This document shows positions 37,500 to 46,265 of a DNA stretch of 64,000 nucleotides, one piece after another. Origin of the DNA: Chloroflexota bacterium (GTDB lineage Bacteria > Chloroflexota > Anaerolineae > Anaerolineales > Villigracilaceae); the NCBI GenBank assembly GCA_021414245.1, contig JAIOOU010000012.1, positions 1 through 64,000 on the forward strand, read 5' to 3'. A model generated the notes under the pieces. That model was not told where the DNA came from and made no database searches. It worked only from the letters and a program-made list of their open reading frames with translations. A program made the translations under genes and the position numbers. Positions within the stretch are counted from its first letter, which is position 1. Each line of letters begins with the position of its first letter.

Positions 37500-37871
37500 T
37501 TATGTGCCCGGTTCCAGGAGTTCCTTTATGATGGTCAAGAGCTGGCGCGGATGATAAGGCTTTGAAAGGTAATCATTCGCCCCTGCACCAAAAGCCACGG
37601 CCTTGCTGTCCTCGTCGGTCAGGGCGGTGACGATGATGATGGGGGTGACCATGAATTTGCGATCCTCACGCAGCAGCCTGCACAACTTAAAGCCGTCAAT
37701 GACCGGCATCATCAGGTCGAGCAGGAACATGTTCGGCCGTTCCTCGCCCGCGATTTGTGCGGCAACCGTACTGTCATTGACCGCAATGACCTCATACCCC
37801 TGGTGTCTTAGAATGCCGCCCAGTAATTTGGTGGCCTCCACGTCATCATCCACGACCATGATCTTTTTCAT
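37500..37871 (-). CDS. Single-domain receiver protein
   Basis: A 123-residue receiver, third member of the local family. It has KIMVVDDDVEATKLL, MFLLDLMMPVIDG and GANDYLSKPY. It lies downstream of the VWA-domain gene on the same strand. Upstream kinases must be encoded elsewhere, possibly the GAF kinase at 3670. Confidence 0.9.
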   Translation of the reverse strand: MKKIMVVDDDVEATKLLGGILRHQGYEVIAVNDSTVAAQIAGEERPNMFLLDLMMPVIDGFKLCRLLREDRKFMVTPIIIVTALTDEDSKAVAFGAGANDYLSKPYHPRQLLTIIKELLEPGT

Positions 37872-37929
37872 ATTTCTTTTCCCCGCGGGGTCTGTTTATG
37901 CTTTTTATTATAAGCCTGATTTGTTTGGT

Positions 37930-39306
37930 TTACCCGGTCATCAGATCATCCACTGCAGCCGCCAGCTCGCGCAAATTACTGACCTTCAGCACGTCGCTGC
38001 AGAGCGGCGCGTACTTCGGCATGTCGCTGTCCCCGTGCCACATGCCCGGGGGTTCGGGATTCAGCCAAATGGTCCGTGTGGCCCGGCGGGACATGCGCGA
38101 GAAAATGTCGAGGCGCGGATCATTGTAATTGTTGCGTCCATCCCCGACGATGATGAGCGTGGTCCCGCTGTTCAACGTATCCATGTGATCGTCGTTGAAA
38201 TTATCCAATGCCCGGCCGAGGTCGGTGTTGTAATGTCCGCTGGGCATGCGCCACAGCACCGAGGCAATCGCCTCGTCCGCATTCGCGCCGCTGAAATCCT
38301 CCGAGATCGACTCGAGATGGTCGATGAAGGCGAAGGCGTGCGTCTTGCGCACCTGTCCCTGCAGGGCGAACAAAAAGCTCAGCATCAACTCCGAACAAAA
38401 GCGCATCGAGGTGCTCACGTCGCAGATGACCACGATCTTGGGTTTGTGGATCCGGTCGCGGTGCTTGATCTCCATCGGCACGCCATTATATTTCAAGCTG
38501 GCGCGGATGGTGGCTTTGGCATCCATCTGTCCGCTTTTGGCGCGTTTCTGGCGCAGCGCGATGCGCGTGCGCAGGGCCGCGGCCAGCTTTTTGACTTCGC
38601 GCTGCAGCGTTTGTTTATCCGCATCCGACAGGGCCTGGAATGGACGGTTCATCAGGTTGTCGACGTTATCAGAGCGCGGCTTTTCGCTCAGGTTTTCGGC
38701 AATGCGTTCGCCTGCGAATTGTTCCATCTGTTCCTGCATGCCCTGCATATTCTGCCGGATCATCTGCCGGATCTGCTCGATGCGCTCGCGGTCCATGCCC
38801 ATTTGCGCCAGTTGTTCCATCAATTCCTTCATTGCCTTTTGGACTTCAGGAAAGGCCATCGCACGCTGCATGCGCTGTGTCATCCAATTTTGATAGTTGA
38901 GATCGCCTGCCTGATTCAATCCGACTAATTGACCGAGCGCCTCCAGTTCGGACCTCGATAGCTGCTCGCCATTCATCAGCCTTTCCATGCGCTGACGCAG
39001 ATTCTCCGCGAATTGACTCAAGGCATCCGCCAGCATCTGCGCTTCCTCCGGTGTCATTTCGTCTGACAGATTCCCGCCCATTATCGGCGGCTGCCCCGAC
39101 CCGAAGAACAGCGGAAACAATTTATCGAACGTTGGAATATCTTTCAAATCTTTGATCAATGTAGCGCGTAAGGACAAACGAAATTCCTCGCGGTCTTGAA
39201 TCCCCATCAAGTCAACCGCTGAAAATGCCTCGGCTGACTCCGCCAGGGACACACGCACTCCGCTTGAACGTAATGCCGCAATTAATTGTAGGATGCGGGA
39301 TTCCAT
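37930..39306 (-). CDS. VWA domain protein (CoxE-like) paired with MoxR
   Basis: A 458-residue protein. An N-terminal helical region has Met/Gln-rich segments (about 95-205), followed by a von Willebrand A domain with the MIDAS motif DVSTSM (near 300) and later TLIIVGDGRNN. Such CoxE-like proteins work with MoxR AAA+ ATPases to insert metals or mature enzyme complexes. Here the MoxR gene lies two genes upstream on the same strand. No client enzyme gene (such as CO dehydrogenase) is visible nearby. Confidence 0.88.
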   Translation of the reverse strand: MESRILQLIAALRSSGVRVSLAESAEAFSAVDLMGIQDREEFRLSLRATLIKDLKDIPTFDKLFPLFFGSGQPPIMGGNLSDEMTPEEAQMLADALSQFAENLRQRMERLMNGEQLSRSELEALGQLVGLNQAGDLNYQNWMTQRMQRAMAFPEVQKAMKELMEQLAQMGMDRERIEQIRQMIRQNMQGMQEQMEQFAGERIAENLSEKPRSDNVDNLMNRPFQALSDADKQTLQREVKKLAAALRTRIALRQKRAKSGQMDAKATIRASLKYNGVPMEIKHRDRIHKPKIVVICDVSTSMRFCSELMLSFLFALQGQVRKTHAFAFIDHLESISEDFSGANADEAIASVLWRMPSGHYNTDLGRALDNFNDDHMDTLNSGTTLIIVGDGRNNYNDPRLDIFSRMSRRATRTIWLNPEPPGMWHGDSDMPKYAPLCSDVLKVSNLRELAAAVDDLMTG

Positions 39307-39337
39307 AGTTCAGATTCCAATGGAAGAAATGATGAGG

Positions 39338-39907
39338 TTACCTACTCTGGTTGGACGCGCTATAAAGCGCCAGGCTGGTGATAAACCAGGTCACCTGCCA
39401 GAGCCCTTCTGTTAACTCGGAAGGGGACTGATTTGAAACCGCAATTGGAATGAAAAGCACGATCAAATAATACAAACCTTGCAGCAGTGGTGCAAAACGC
39501 TGCCATCCACTCCAGCGTTTGGCTGTGACCACTGCTGTCCCTGTTAGAAGACCTCCGAGAAGTTGAAGGATACCGCCTACAGGAAAGAGGAAAAAATCCG
39601 GATTCTTTGTCAACCATTGTACAACCTGCGCGATCAACAAGGCTGCAATGCCGGCGATGAAAATTCCAAGTGAAATTTTCCCAAACCTGCCTTCCCCTGC
39701 GGCTTTCGATTGCCACAGCCCGACAAGCATGATCAAATATCCCATAAGGGCAAGGAAGAAAACGGACTGATCGGCATAATACATCCAGCTCCCATTCCCC
39801 GGCGGAAGTAATCCATAGTGATATTCAACAACAAGTGCCGCCAGCCAAAGGCCCGCTGCCAGCATGCCAATAAGACCCGGTCTTTGAATTTTATGATTGG
39901 ATTCCAT
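39338..39907 (-). CDS. Multi-TM membrane protein of unknown function
   Basis: A 189-residue protein with about five or six hydrophobic segments, which I do not recognise. It sits between the MoxR and VWA genes in the same direction, with short gaps (about 30-50 bases), so it is probably cotranscribed. It may anchor the ATPase-VWA complex at the membrane; this is inference from position only. Confidence 0.75.
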   Translation of the reverse strand: MESNHKIQRPGLIGMLAAGLWLAALVVEYHYGLLPPGNGSWMYYADQSVFFLALMGYLIMLVGLWQSKAAGEGRFGKISLGIFIAGIAALLIAQVVQWLTKNPDFFLFPVGGILQLLGGLLTGTAVVTAKRWSGWQRFAPLLQGLYYLIVLFIPIAVSNQSPSELTEGLWQVTWFITSLALYSASNQSR

Positions 39908-39955
39908 GTCATTTACCTCAGTATGTATTTAGATAAATTGTTTCCGTAATAACGA

Positions 39956-40921
39956 TCAATTCCCGGAGAATCTCCCGAAATCGTCGGGCGGCCTCTGTTT
40001 CGGCTGCGGCGGCGGGGGAGCGTTTAATTGCCGTTTTGCTTTTTGCAGATCGGCCTCGTGCTTGAGTAAAACCGAAAGTGTGTCTTCCAAAGTATCCTTG
40101 TCCAGATTGGACGCGTTCAGCGCCACGAGCGCATTGGCCCAATCCAGAGTCTCGCTGATGGAAGGCGACTTGCGCATGTCGGAACGACGTAATTTTTGCA
40201 CGAATTCCACGGCCTGTTGGGCCAGTTTGGGATTCAGGTCCGGGACCTTCAAGCGCACCACGGCCAATTCTTCACTCAGGGAGGGATAATCAATGAATAG
40301 ATATAAACAACGGCGCTTTAACGCTTCGGAGAGTTCGCGTGTGTTGTTCGAGGTCAGCACCACAAAGGGTTTGTGCTTCGCGACCAGGGTCCCCAGCTCG
40401 GGCACGGATACCTGGAAGTCGCTCAGGATTTCCAATAAAAAGGCCTCGAACTCAGCGTCGGCGCGGTCGATCTCGTCGATCAACAAGACCGTCGGTTTTT
40501 CGCTCAAAATGGCCTTCAATAACGGACGTTGTAAAAGAAACCGATTGGAGAAGAACACATCCTCTTCCTTTGCGAGTTTGTCGGCCGCCTCCGCCAGAGA
40601 CTCGGCCTTGCCAAGTGTGTCATTTAACTTGTCCCGCAGGAGTTGGGTGTACAGCAGCTGTTTGGAATACTCCCATTCGTACAATGCCTTGGATTCATCC
40701 AGGCCCTCATAGCATTGCAGACGAATCAATTCGCGTCCGGTGGCCCCCGCTATGGCCTTGGCTAGTTCGGTCTTGCCCACGCCGGCAGGTCCCTCCGCGA
40801 GCAGGGGTTTTCCCAGCTTTTGTGAAAGATACACGATGGTCGCGATCTCGTCCGAGGCGATGTATTTCTGGTTCGAGAGTTCGGATTTTACCGTTTTGGT
40901 GGAGTCGAAAAGTGTGGTCAT
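39956..40921 (-). CDS. MoxR family AAA+ ATPase
   Basis: A 321-residue AAA+ chaperone-like ATPase. Walker A is GPAGVGKTELAKA (about 43-55), Walker B is VLLIDEIDRA, sensor 1 is VVLTSNNTRE and arginine finger candidates are in LKRRCLYLFI. A Pro-rich tail (APPPPQPKQRPP) closes the protein. Its start overlaps the stop of the MFS gene as ATGA. It probably drives remodelling together with the VWA protein at 37930. Confidence 0.93.
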   Translation of the reverse strand: MTTLFDSTKTVKSELSNQKYIASDEIATIVYLSQKLGKPLLAEGPAGVGKTELAKAIAGATGRELIRLQCYEGLDESKALYEWEYSKQLLYTQLLRDKLNDTLGKAESLAEAADKLAKEEDVFFSNRFLLQRPLLKAILSEKPTVLLIDEIDRADAEFEAFLLEILSDFQVSVPELGTLVAKHKPFVVLTSNNTRELSEALKRRCLYLFIDYPSLSEELAVVRLKVPDLNPKLAQQAVEFVQKLRRSDMRKSPSISETLDWANALVALNASNLDKDTLEDTLSVLLKHEADLQKAKRQLNAPPPPQPKQRPPDDFGRFSGN

Positions 40922-42192
40922 GGTTCTCCTGTTGGCGATGCTGCATTGATGCCTTGTTCAAGCGGATTTCTTTCCTTGCGATTCATTTCCTTCATGGCCG
41001 GGATGAAGGCCATACTTAAGGTGGTGATCAGGAAGATCACGCCCAATCCGAGAAACATCGGTCTCACGCCAAGGCGTTCCGTGAGTACGCCGCCGATCAA
41101 CATCCCGAGCGGCATCGCGGACATTGCGCCTGCAGTAATTGCACCACCGACCCGTCCGCGCATGTTCTTTGGGATACGTTCGTATTCAATGGCGTTAATG
41201 ATCGGGTTGAGCGGTCCGGCGCCCATGCTTAGAATGACTGTAAATAAAATTGCAAACCAGAGTGGCGGATATGTTGTATAAAGCAGGAACCTCAAGCCGG
41301 AGAGCATGAAACACAGTACGAATACCGCATGCCGCGGCAAACGCGGTCCAATTGCGCTGTAAATCAGGGCGCCGAGCACCGCTCCGCCGCCGTTCGCTCC
41401 GATCAGCAGACCCAAAGCCAGCGCCTGACCATAAACCTGCTTCACAAAAACCGGCTGCAGAACCCCGCCGAAGATCGTATCCAAAAAATTGGTCAGCATG
41501 ATCATCACGACAATGGCGAGGATCAATTTATCGCGGGCGATAAATTGCAGGCCTGCACGCAGTTCGTCGAAATATTTACCATCCTGGATTTCCCTGGACG
41601 GCATCACATGCACCCGAATGGTGACGCCGATGATGGCCGCTGAAATAAAGAACGAGGCTGCATCCAGCCACAGAACATTTTCCGTGCCCATCACGGCGAT
41701 CAGCAAGCCGGCCAGAGGCGCGCCCACCAGGCGTGCGCCCCTTTCGATCATATGGATCAGGGAGGTTGCGCGTTCGATCGGCATGTGCGCCAGCTCGGCC
41801 AGTTCCGGAACAAGGGCGTTCCTGGCGGTGCTGCCCGGTGCATCCAGCAGGGCACCCAAAAACACCAATACCATCAGCTGCCAGAATTGCAGACCCACGC
41901 TGAAATACAGGATCGGGATCAAGGCCGTGGTTACGCCGCTGGCGAGGTCCGCGATGACGCTGGTGCGTTTATAACCAAAACGATCGATGAGAGTTCCGCC
42001 CAACAGGCCAGCCAACACCACGGGCAGGACCGTGAAAAATCCGGTGATGCCTGTCCGTGTGGCGCTGCCCGTGGTTTGCAGCACGAACCAGGGGATGGCG
42101 ATGGCCGAAAGCACATTGCCCACCAGGGATATGGCGTTGGCGGTCAATAGTGCAATGATCGGCAGGTGATTCCTTGCAGGTGCTGTCAACAT
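40918..42192 (-). CDS. MFS transporter, MFS_3/macrolide-exporter type
   Basis: A 424-residue membrane protein with about twelve hydrophobic segments. N-terminal SLVGNVLSAIAIPWFVLQTT and GLLGGTLIDRFGYKR match the MFS_3 group, which includes enterobactin- and macrolide-type exporters. The substrate is unknown. It lies between aspA and moxR, with a 12-base gap and a 4-base overlap respectively, so it is part of the same transcript. Confidence 0.88.
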   Translation of the reverse strand: MLTAPARNHLPIIALLTANAISLVGNVLSAIAIPWFVLQTTGSATRTGITGFFTVLPVVLAGLLGGTLIDRFGYKRTSVIADLASGVTTALIPILYFSVGLQFWQLMVLVFLGALLDAPGSTARNALVPELAELAHMPIERATSLIHMIERGARLVGAPLAGLLIAVMGTENVLWLDAASFFISAAIIGVTIRVHVMPSREIQDGKYFDELRAGLQFIARDKLILAIVVMIMLTNFLDTIFGGVLQPVFVKQVYGQALALGLLIGANGGGAVLGALIYSAIGPRLPRHAVFVLCFMLSGLRFLLYTTYPPLWFAILFTVILSMGAGPLNPIINAIEYERIPKNMRGRVGGAITAGAMSAMPLGMLIGGVLTERLGVRPMFLGLGVIFLITTLSMAFIPAMKEMNRKERNPLEQGINAASPTGEP

Positions 42193-42204
42193 GCTCCGGA
42201 CTTC

Positions 42205-43611
42205 CTACTTTGCGGAATTATTCCTGGGCCGGGTGAGTGATTCGGGTTTCAGGATCTCATCCAGCTGTTCACGGGTGAGCAGGCCTTTGGCCAGGACGAT
42301 CTCCGCCACACCTTTACCGGTGGCATGAGCCTCCTTCGCGACTGCGCTTGCATTTTCATAGCCGATGAACGGATTCAAGGCCGTTACGATCCCGATCGAC
42401 CGGTCCACCAGCTCAGCCAGATGATCGCGGTTGGCGGTGATGCCGCGCACACAACGTTCCGCCAGGGTCAGACAGCCCTGTCGCAGATAAATAATGCTAT
42501 CAAAGAGACTGTGCGCGATGATCGGCTCAAAGGCGTTCAACTGCAGCTGTCCTGCTTCAGCAGCAAAGGAAACGGTCACATCGTTGCCGATCACCAAAAA
42601 GGCGATCTGATTGACCACTTCCGGAATGACGGGATTGACCTTGCCCGGCATGATGCTGGACCCGGCCTGGGCGGCAGGCAGGTTGATCTCTCCGAACCCG
42701 GTTCGGGGTCCGGAGGAAAGCAGACGCAGATCATTGCAGATCTTCGAGATCTTGACCGCCACGCGCTTCAAGACACCCGAAAGCTGCACGAACGCGCCCG
42801 CATCCTGGGTGGCCTCGACGAGATTGCCGGCCGTAATGTAGTGAATTCGGGTGACTTCACTTAAGTGTTTGCGTGCCAGGGCCGCATAATCCGGATGCGA
42901 ATTGATACCGGTGCCAATCGCAGTTGCGCCCAGGTTGATCTCCCGGATGAGCAAAGCCGCCTCGCGCAGGCGCTGTTGATCCTCCTCCAACATGACCGAA
43001 TACGTGCTGAATTCCTGGCCGAGGGTCATGGGAACCGCATCCTGTAATTGGGTGCGTCCCATTTTCAATATATCCTTGAACTCGGCCGCCTTGTTTGCAA
43101 AGTCGGTCTTGAGGACTTCCATGGCTCCGATCAGCAGGTCAATTTCAAAATGCAGGGCGACCTTGATGGCGGTCGGGTAGACGTCATTGGTGCTCTGGCT
43201 TAAATTAACATGTTCAAGGGGATGCAGGTACTGGTAGTCGCCGAATTTGCGGCCGCTGAGCTCCAGTGCGCGATTGGCCACGACTTCATTTGCATTCATA
43301 TTGGTCGAGGTGCCGGCGCCCCCCTGGATCACGTCCACGACAAATTGTTCGTGCAATTTTCCGGCGCGGATCTCTTCGCAGGCCTTGACGATCGCCTGCG
43401 CATGTTCGCTGTCCAACAATCCCAGCTCCTGATTGGCCAGCGCACAGGCCTGTTTCACGCAGGCCAGGGCCGTGACCAGGCTGGGGTAGGTGCTGATCGG
43501 GATGCCGCTGATCGGAAAATTCTCAAGCGCCCGTAATGTATGCACGCCATAATAGGCGTTTGCCGGCACTTCCTTTTCGCCAAGCAGATCATGTTCGATT
43601 CGATAATCCAT
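42205..43611 (-). CDS. aspA: Aspartate ammonia-lyase
   Basis: Deaminates L-aspartate to fumarate. The 468 residues and the signature GSSIMPGKVNPVIPE (about 313-327) place it in the fumarase/aspartase superfamily. N-terminal YRIEHDLLGEKEVPANAYYGVHT is typical of aspartase rather than fumarase. AGGA precedes its ATG inside the end of the glycosyltransferase gene; the two coding regions overlap by 23 bases. Confidence 0.92.
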   Translation of the reverse strand: MDYRIEHDLLGEKEVPANAYYGVHTLRALENFPISGIPISTYPSLVTALACVKQACALANQELGLLDSEHAQAIVKACEEIRAGKLHEQFVVDVIQGGAGTSTNMNANEVVANRALELSGRKFGDYQYLHPLEHVNLSQSTNDVYPTAIKVALHFEIDLLIGAMEVLKTDFANKAAEFKDILKMGRTQLQDAVPMTLGQEFSTYSVMLEEDQQRLREAALLIREINLGATAIGTGINSHPDYAALARKHLSEVTRIHYITAGNLVEATQDAGAFVQLSGVLKRVAVKISKICNDLRLLSSGPRTGFGEINLPAAQAGSSIMPGKVNPVIPEVVNQIAFLVIGNDVTVSFAAEAGQLQLNAFEPIIAHSLFDSIIYLRQGCLTLAERCVRGITANRDHLAELVDRSIGIVTALNPFIGYENASAVAKEAHATGKGVAEIVLAKGLLTREQLDEILKPESLTRPRNNSAK

Positions 43612-44749
43612 ATTCCTGATTTCCTCTCAAATGCCTATAGACCGCCAGGTTCGCCTGCAATTCCTTTTCGAGCGTATAGCTCGAAATAACCGTTTCGCGC
43701 GCGGACCTTGAAATGGCCTCCCGTTTCTGCGGCCGATTTAGCAGCCCAAGGATCGCCTGTGCAAATGCGCCCGCGTCGTTGACCGGTGCGAAGATGCCGT
43801 TCGCGCCGTCCCGGATCACATCCAACGCGCCGCCGACCGGTGTGCAGACCACGGCTTTTTCGCAGGCCATTGCTTCGAGCAGGGCATTCGGCATCCCATC
43901 CCGCTCGGACGGATGGACGAACACATCCATCAGGGCGTAATAGGAGGGCATGTCCTGATGCGAAATGGCGCCTGTGACAATGATATCCGCGTCCGGAATG
44001 GACGCTTTGAATTCCTCAAAGGTCTGCTGATCCCCGCCGGGGCGCACCTCTCCAGCGATGAGCAAGGTGCAGGGGTGAAGTGCATGGACTTGCGCGTAGG
44101 CATTTAGTAAAGTCTGGAGTCCTTTTTTTTTCCTTAGTTCCCCTGCAAAGCCAATGATTTTCCTGTTGTGCTGCGCGAGAATCGATTCGGCCAGTACCTC
44201 ATTTGGCTGCATCGGTTTGAATAAAGCCGTATCGATTCCATTTGGAATCAAGTGGATCTTGCGATCCAGAAACGCCGCGGCCTTCTTCGCCAGTTCAGCT
44301 GCATTGGTGGTGACTGCGCCCGCGTTTTGCAGCGCATACATCACATGCGAAAATCTTGATGGGTCAAAGGCTGCGCGTTCGATATCATTGCCGCGGATGG
44401 ACACGACACTGGGCAGGTTTAAGTATTTTCCGGCGTAGGCGGCCACGAATCCGGCCTGGGACAGAAAGTAGGCGTGCAGCAGGTCGAAGGGTTCGCGCCG
44501 GTGCTCGTCCACGATCAACTCGAACCAATCCACCAGGGTATCATCCACGCGCTTGTGTGCGCCGAAGCGGGTGACGCGCACACCTTTGGAGGGCAGAGTC
44601 CGCTGCTCGGAGGGGGGCAGGTTCGAGGTTGGGGCAAAGACCCGCAGCTCATGTCCGGCCGAGCAAAGCAGATGGCCCAAACGTCCTGTTGAGATTGCAA
44701 GTCCCCCGAGGTCTGGTGTATACTTTTCGCTAAGCAACGCAATTTTCAT
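43589..44749 (-). CDS. Glycosyltransferase family 4 protein
   Basis: A 386-residue GT-B enzyme. The N-terminal domain starts MKIALLSEKYTPDLGGLA and the C-terminal donor-binding half has FAGELRKKKGLQTLL, HPSERDGMPNALLEAMACEK and the E-x7-E motif. It transfers a sugar from a nucleotide donor to a glycan or lipid; the acceptor is unknown. The true ATG is at 44749; the frame before it starts with TTG. It is divergent from the small zinc-finger gene, with only 11 bases between the starts. Confidence 0.9.
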   Translation of the reverse strand: MKIALLSEKYTPDLGGLAISTGRLGHLLCSAGHELRVFAPTSNLPPSEQRTLPSKGVRVTRFGAHKRVDDTLVDWFELIVDEHRREPFDLLHAYFLSQAGFVAAYAGKYLNLPSVVSIRGNDIERAAFDPSRFSHVMYALQNAGAVTTNAAELAKKAAAFLDRKIHLIPNGIDTALFKPMQPNEVLAESILAQHNRKIIGFAGELRKKKGLQTLLNAYAQVHALHPCTLLIAGEVRPGGDQQTFEEFKASIPDADIIVTGAISHQDMPSYYALMDVFVHPSERDGMPNALLEAMACEKAVVCTPVGGALDVIRDGANGIFAPVNDAGAFAQAILGLLNRPQKREAISRSARETVISSYTLEKELQANLAVYRHLRGNQEYGLSNRT

Positions 44750-44760
44750 GAGGTGTCTCA

Positions 44761-45042
44761 ATGGCAGAAAAATGTGAAATGATTATTGGTTATCTGGTCC
44801 CGCACCGCTGCGAGAATCCCGCACTGGGGGCATGTGTCAAATGCGGCCGCGGGTTTTGCGATGAGCATACCAATTCGACAAGAGAGGGCCGTGTCTGCCT
44901 GGCCTGCCAGCAGGGACTCGATCAACCGATCGCCCTGCCGATCGCTGCGGCCACTTTCACCGCCGCGGACCTGAACTCCTTCGGCCGCTATAACGATCTG
45001 GATGACAACGACAACAGCGACATGTTCTCAGATTTGAGTTAA
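44761..45042 (+). CDS. Small zinc-finger-like protein
   Basis: A 93-residue protein. The N-terminal half has eight Cys/His positions (CEMIIGYLVPHRCENPALG, then CVKCGRGFCDEH and CLAC), resembling a B-box or ribbon zinc site. The C-terminal tail is acidic, rich in Asp and Asn. GAGG lies before the ATG. The partner is unknown; similar small proteins are often fused to membrane domains. A terminator follows directly. Confidence 0.8.
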   Translation: MAEKCEMIIGYLVPHRCENPALGACVKCGRGFCDEHTNSTREGRVCLACQQGLDQPIALPIAAATFTAADLNSFGRYNDLDDNDNSDMFSDLS

Positions 45043-45048
45043 GTTTGG

Positions 45049-45072
45049 AATCGCGGGGTTGACCCCGCGATT
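45049..45072. terminator. Bidirectional terminator
   Basis: AATCGCGGGGT (45049-45059) pairs with ACCCCGCGATT (45062-45072). It separates the zinc-finger gene from the convergent radical SAM gene. Confidence 0.85.
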
Positions 45073-45077
45073 TGCAT

Positions 45078-46142
45078 TTAATACGGCCCGATCATTTCCC
45101 AGATTCTTTTGTTCTCGACGATAAAATCATCGCAGCGCTGGCAGGGTTTTAAGGAAGGCGGGTGCATTTTCTGGCGCACGGCCTGGTAGGCTGCGCCCTC
45201 CCAAATTTCCTTGAAGGATTGTTTGCGAATGTCGCCCAGCGGGGGGATCTGTTCGCGGGTCATGCAACACACGTACACCAGACCGTTGAAATCGATCAGG
45301 CTGTGCGTCCAGGGTGCAAAGCAGGGATGCTTGCTGTAATACCCGAAGGCGTAACGACCGGCGCGTCCCAACCGGACCTCGTTCTCGTCCCTGCCAAAGG
45401 GGAATGCGTCTTCATCTGCGATATTCACGCCCAGTTCCCGGGCGCGTTTTTCTATATAAGGCGCGATCTCTTCATTGAACAGGGCGATGTCCTTTTTGCG
45501 CATGGACAAATGCTCCCCGCAGTGGTCGTCGACAGGAATCAGGTTGATGCCGTCCGCGCCCAGTTGATGAGCCAGCTCCGGCAGAGTGGCCAGGCTGAAA
45601 TAATTCTCGCGGCTGACGACCGTGTTAATGCGCACGGTCAACTTGCCCTTGCTGGCGTATTTATGGAAGAGCTCGACGGCCCTGGCGGTGAGTTTGAAGG
45701 AGCCATCCACGCCGCGCACCTTCTCGTGGATCTTTTTGATGGGCGAGTCGATCGAGACGTTCACCCCGCGCAGGCCGGCGGTGATGAGGGCCTTGGCTTT
45801 TTCCTTGTCGATCAATGTGCCGTTGGTGGTCAGGGTGACGCGCATGCCGAGTTCGGTGGCGTATGCCACCAGGTCCGGCAGCTGCGGCCGGAGCATGGGC
45901 TCGCCGCCTGAAAAATGGATCTTCTTGCAGCCAAGTTCCGCCAGTTCCGAGATGGTTTCCTTGAAGCGCTGCATGGGAATGGGCGTTTCGCGCGTTTCGC
46001 GCCAGTGTTTGCACATCTGGCATTTGAGATTGCAGCCGTAGTTGACCTTGATCTTAACGTAAAGCGGCTTGAACGCGCGCGCGTTCAAAACCGCTTTTTG
46101 AAGGTCATCTTTTTCGTTCGAGAGGGTGTCGAGACTATACAT
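45078..46142 (-). CDS. Radical SAM/SPASM domain protein
   Basis: A 354-residue radical SAM enzyme. The cluster motif is CNLKCQMCKHW (about 35-45), the SAM-binding GGEP follows, and a C-terminal auxiliary (SPASM-type) region has CFAPW, YVCCMT and CQRCDDF cysteines. These enzymes modify peptides or cofactors; the target is unknown and no small precursor-peptide gene with a clear leader is adjacent. The ATG at 46142 is chosen because the 23 upstream codons do not look family-like. Confidence 0.88.
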   Translation of the reverse strand: MYSLDTLSNEKDDLQKAVLNARAFKPLYVKIKVNYGCNLKCQMCKHWRETRETPIPMQRFKETISELAELGCKKIHFSGGEPMLRPQLPDLVAYATELGMRVTLTTNGTLIDKEKAKALITAGLRGVNVSIDSPIKKIHEKVRGVDGSFKLTARAVELFHKYASKGKLTVRINTVVSRENYFSLATLPELAHQLGADGINLIPVDDHCGEHLSMRKKDIALFNEEIAPYIEKRARELGVNIADEDAFPFGRDENEVRLGRAGRYAFGYYSKHPCFAPWTHSLIDFNGLVYVCCMTREQIPPLGDIRKQSFKEIWEGAAYQAVRQKMHPPSLKPCQRCDDFIVENKRIWEMIGPY

Positions 46143-46265
46143 GGCTAATGGTGGTTGACCCGGAATCAACAATAAGAGTTTCCAATTGTAACACCCGCGG
46201 GAAATGATCACGGGAGGGACGAGACCGGGGCAGGCTTTGGCCTTGTGTTGTTCTGGATGCCGGGT

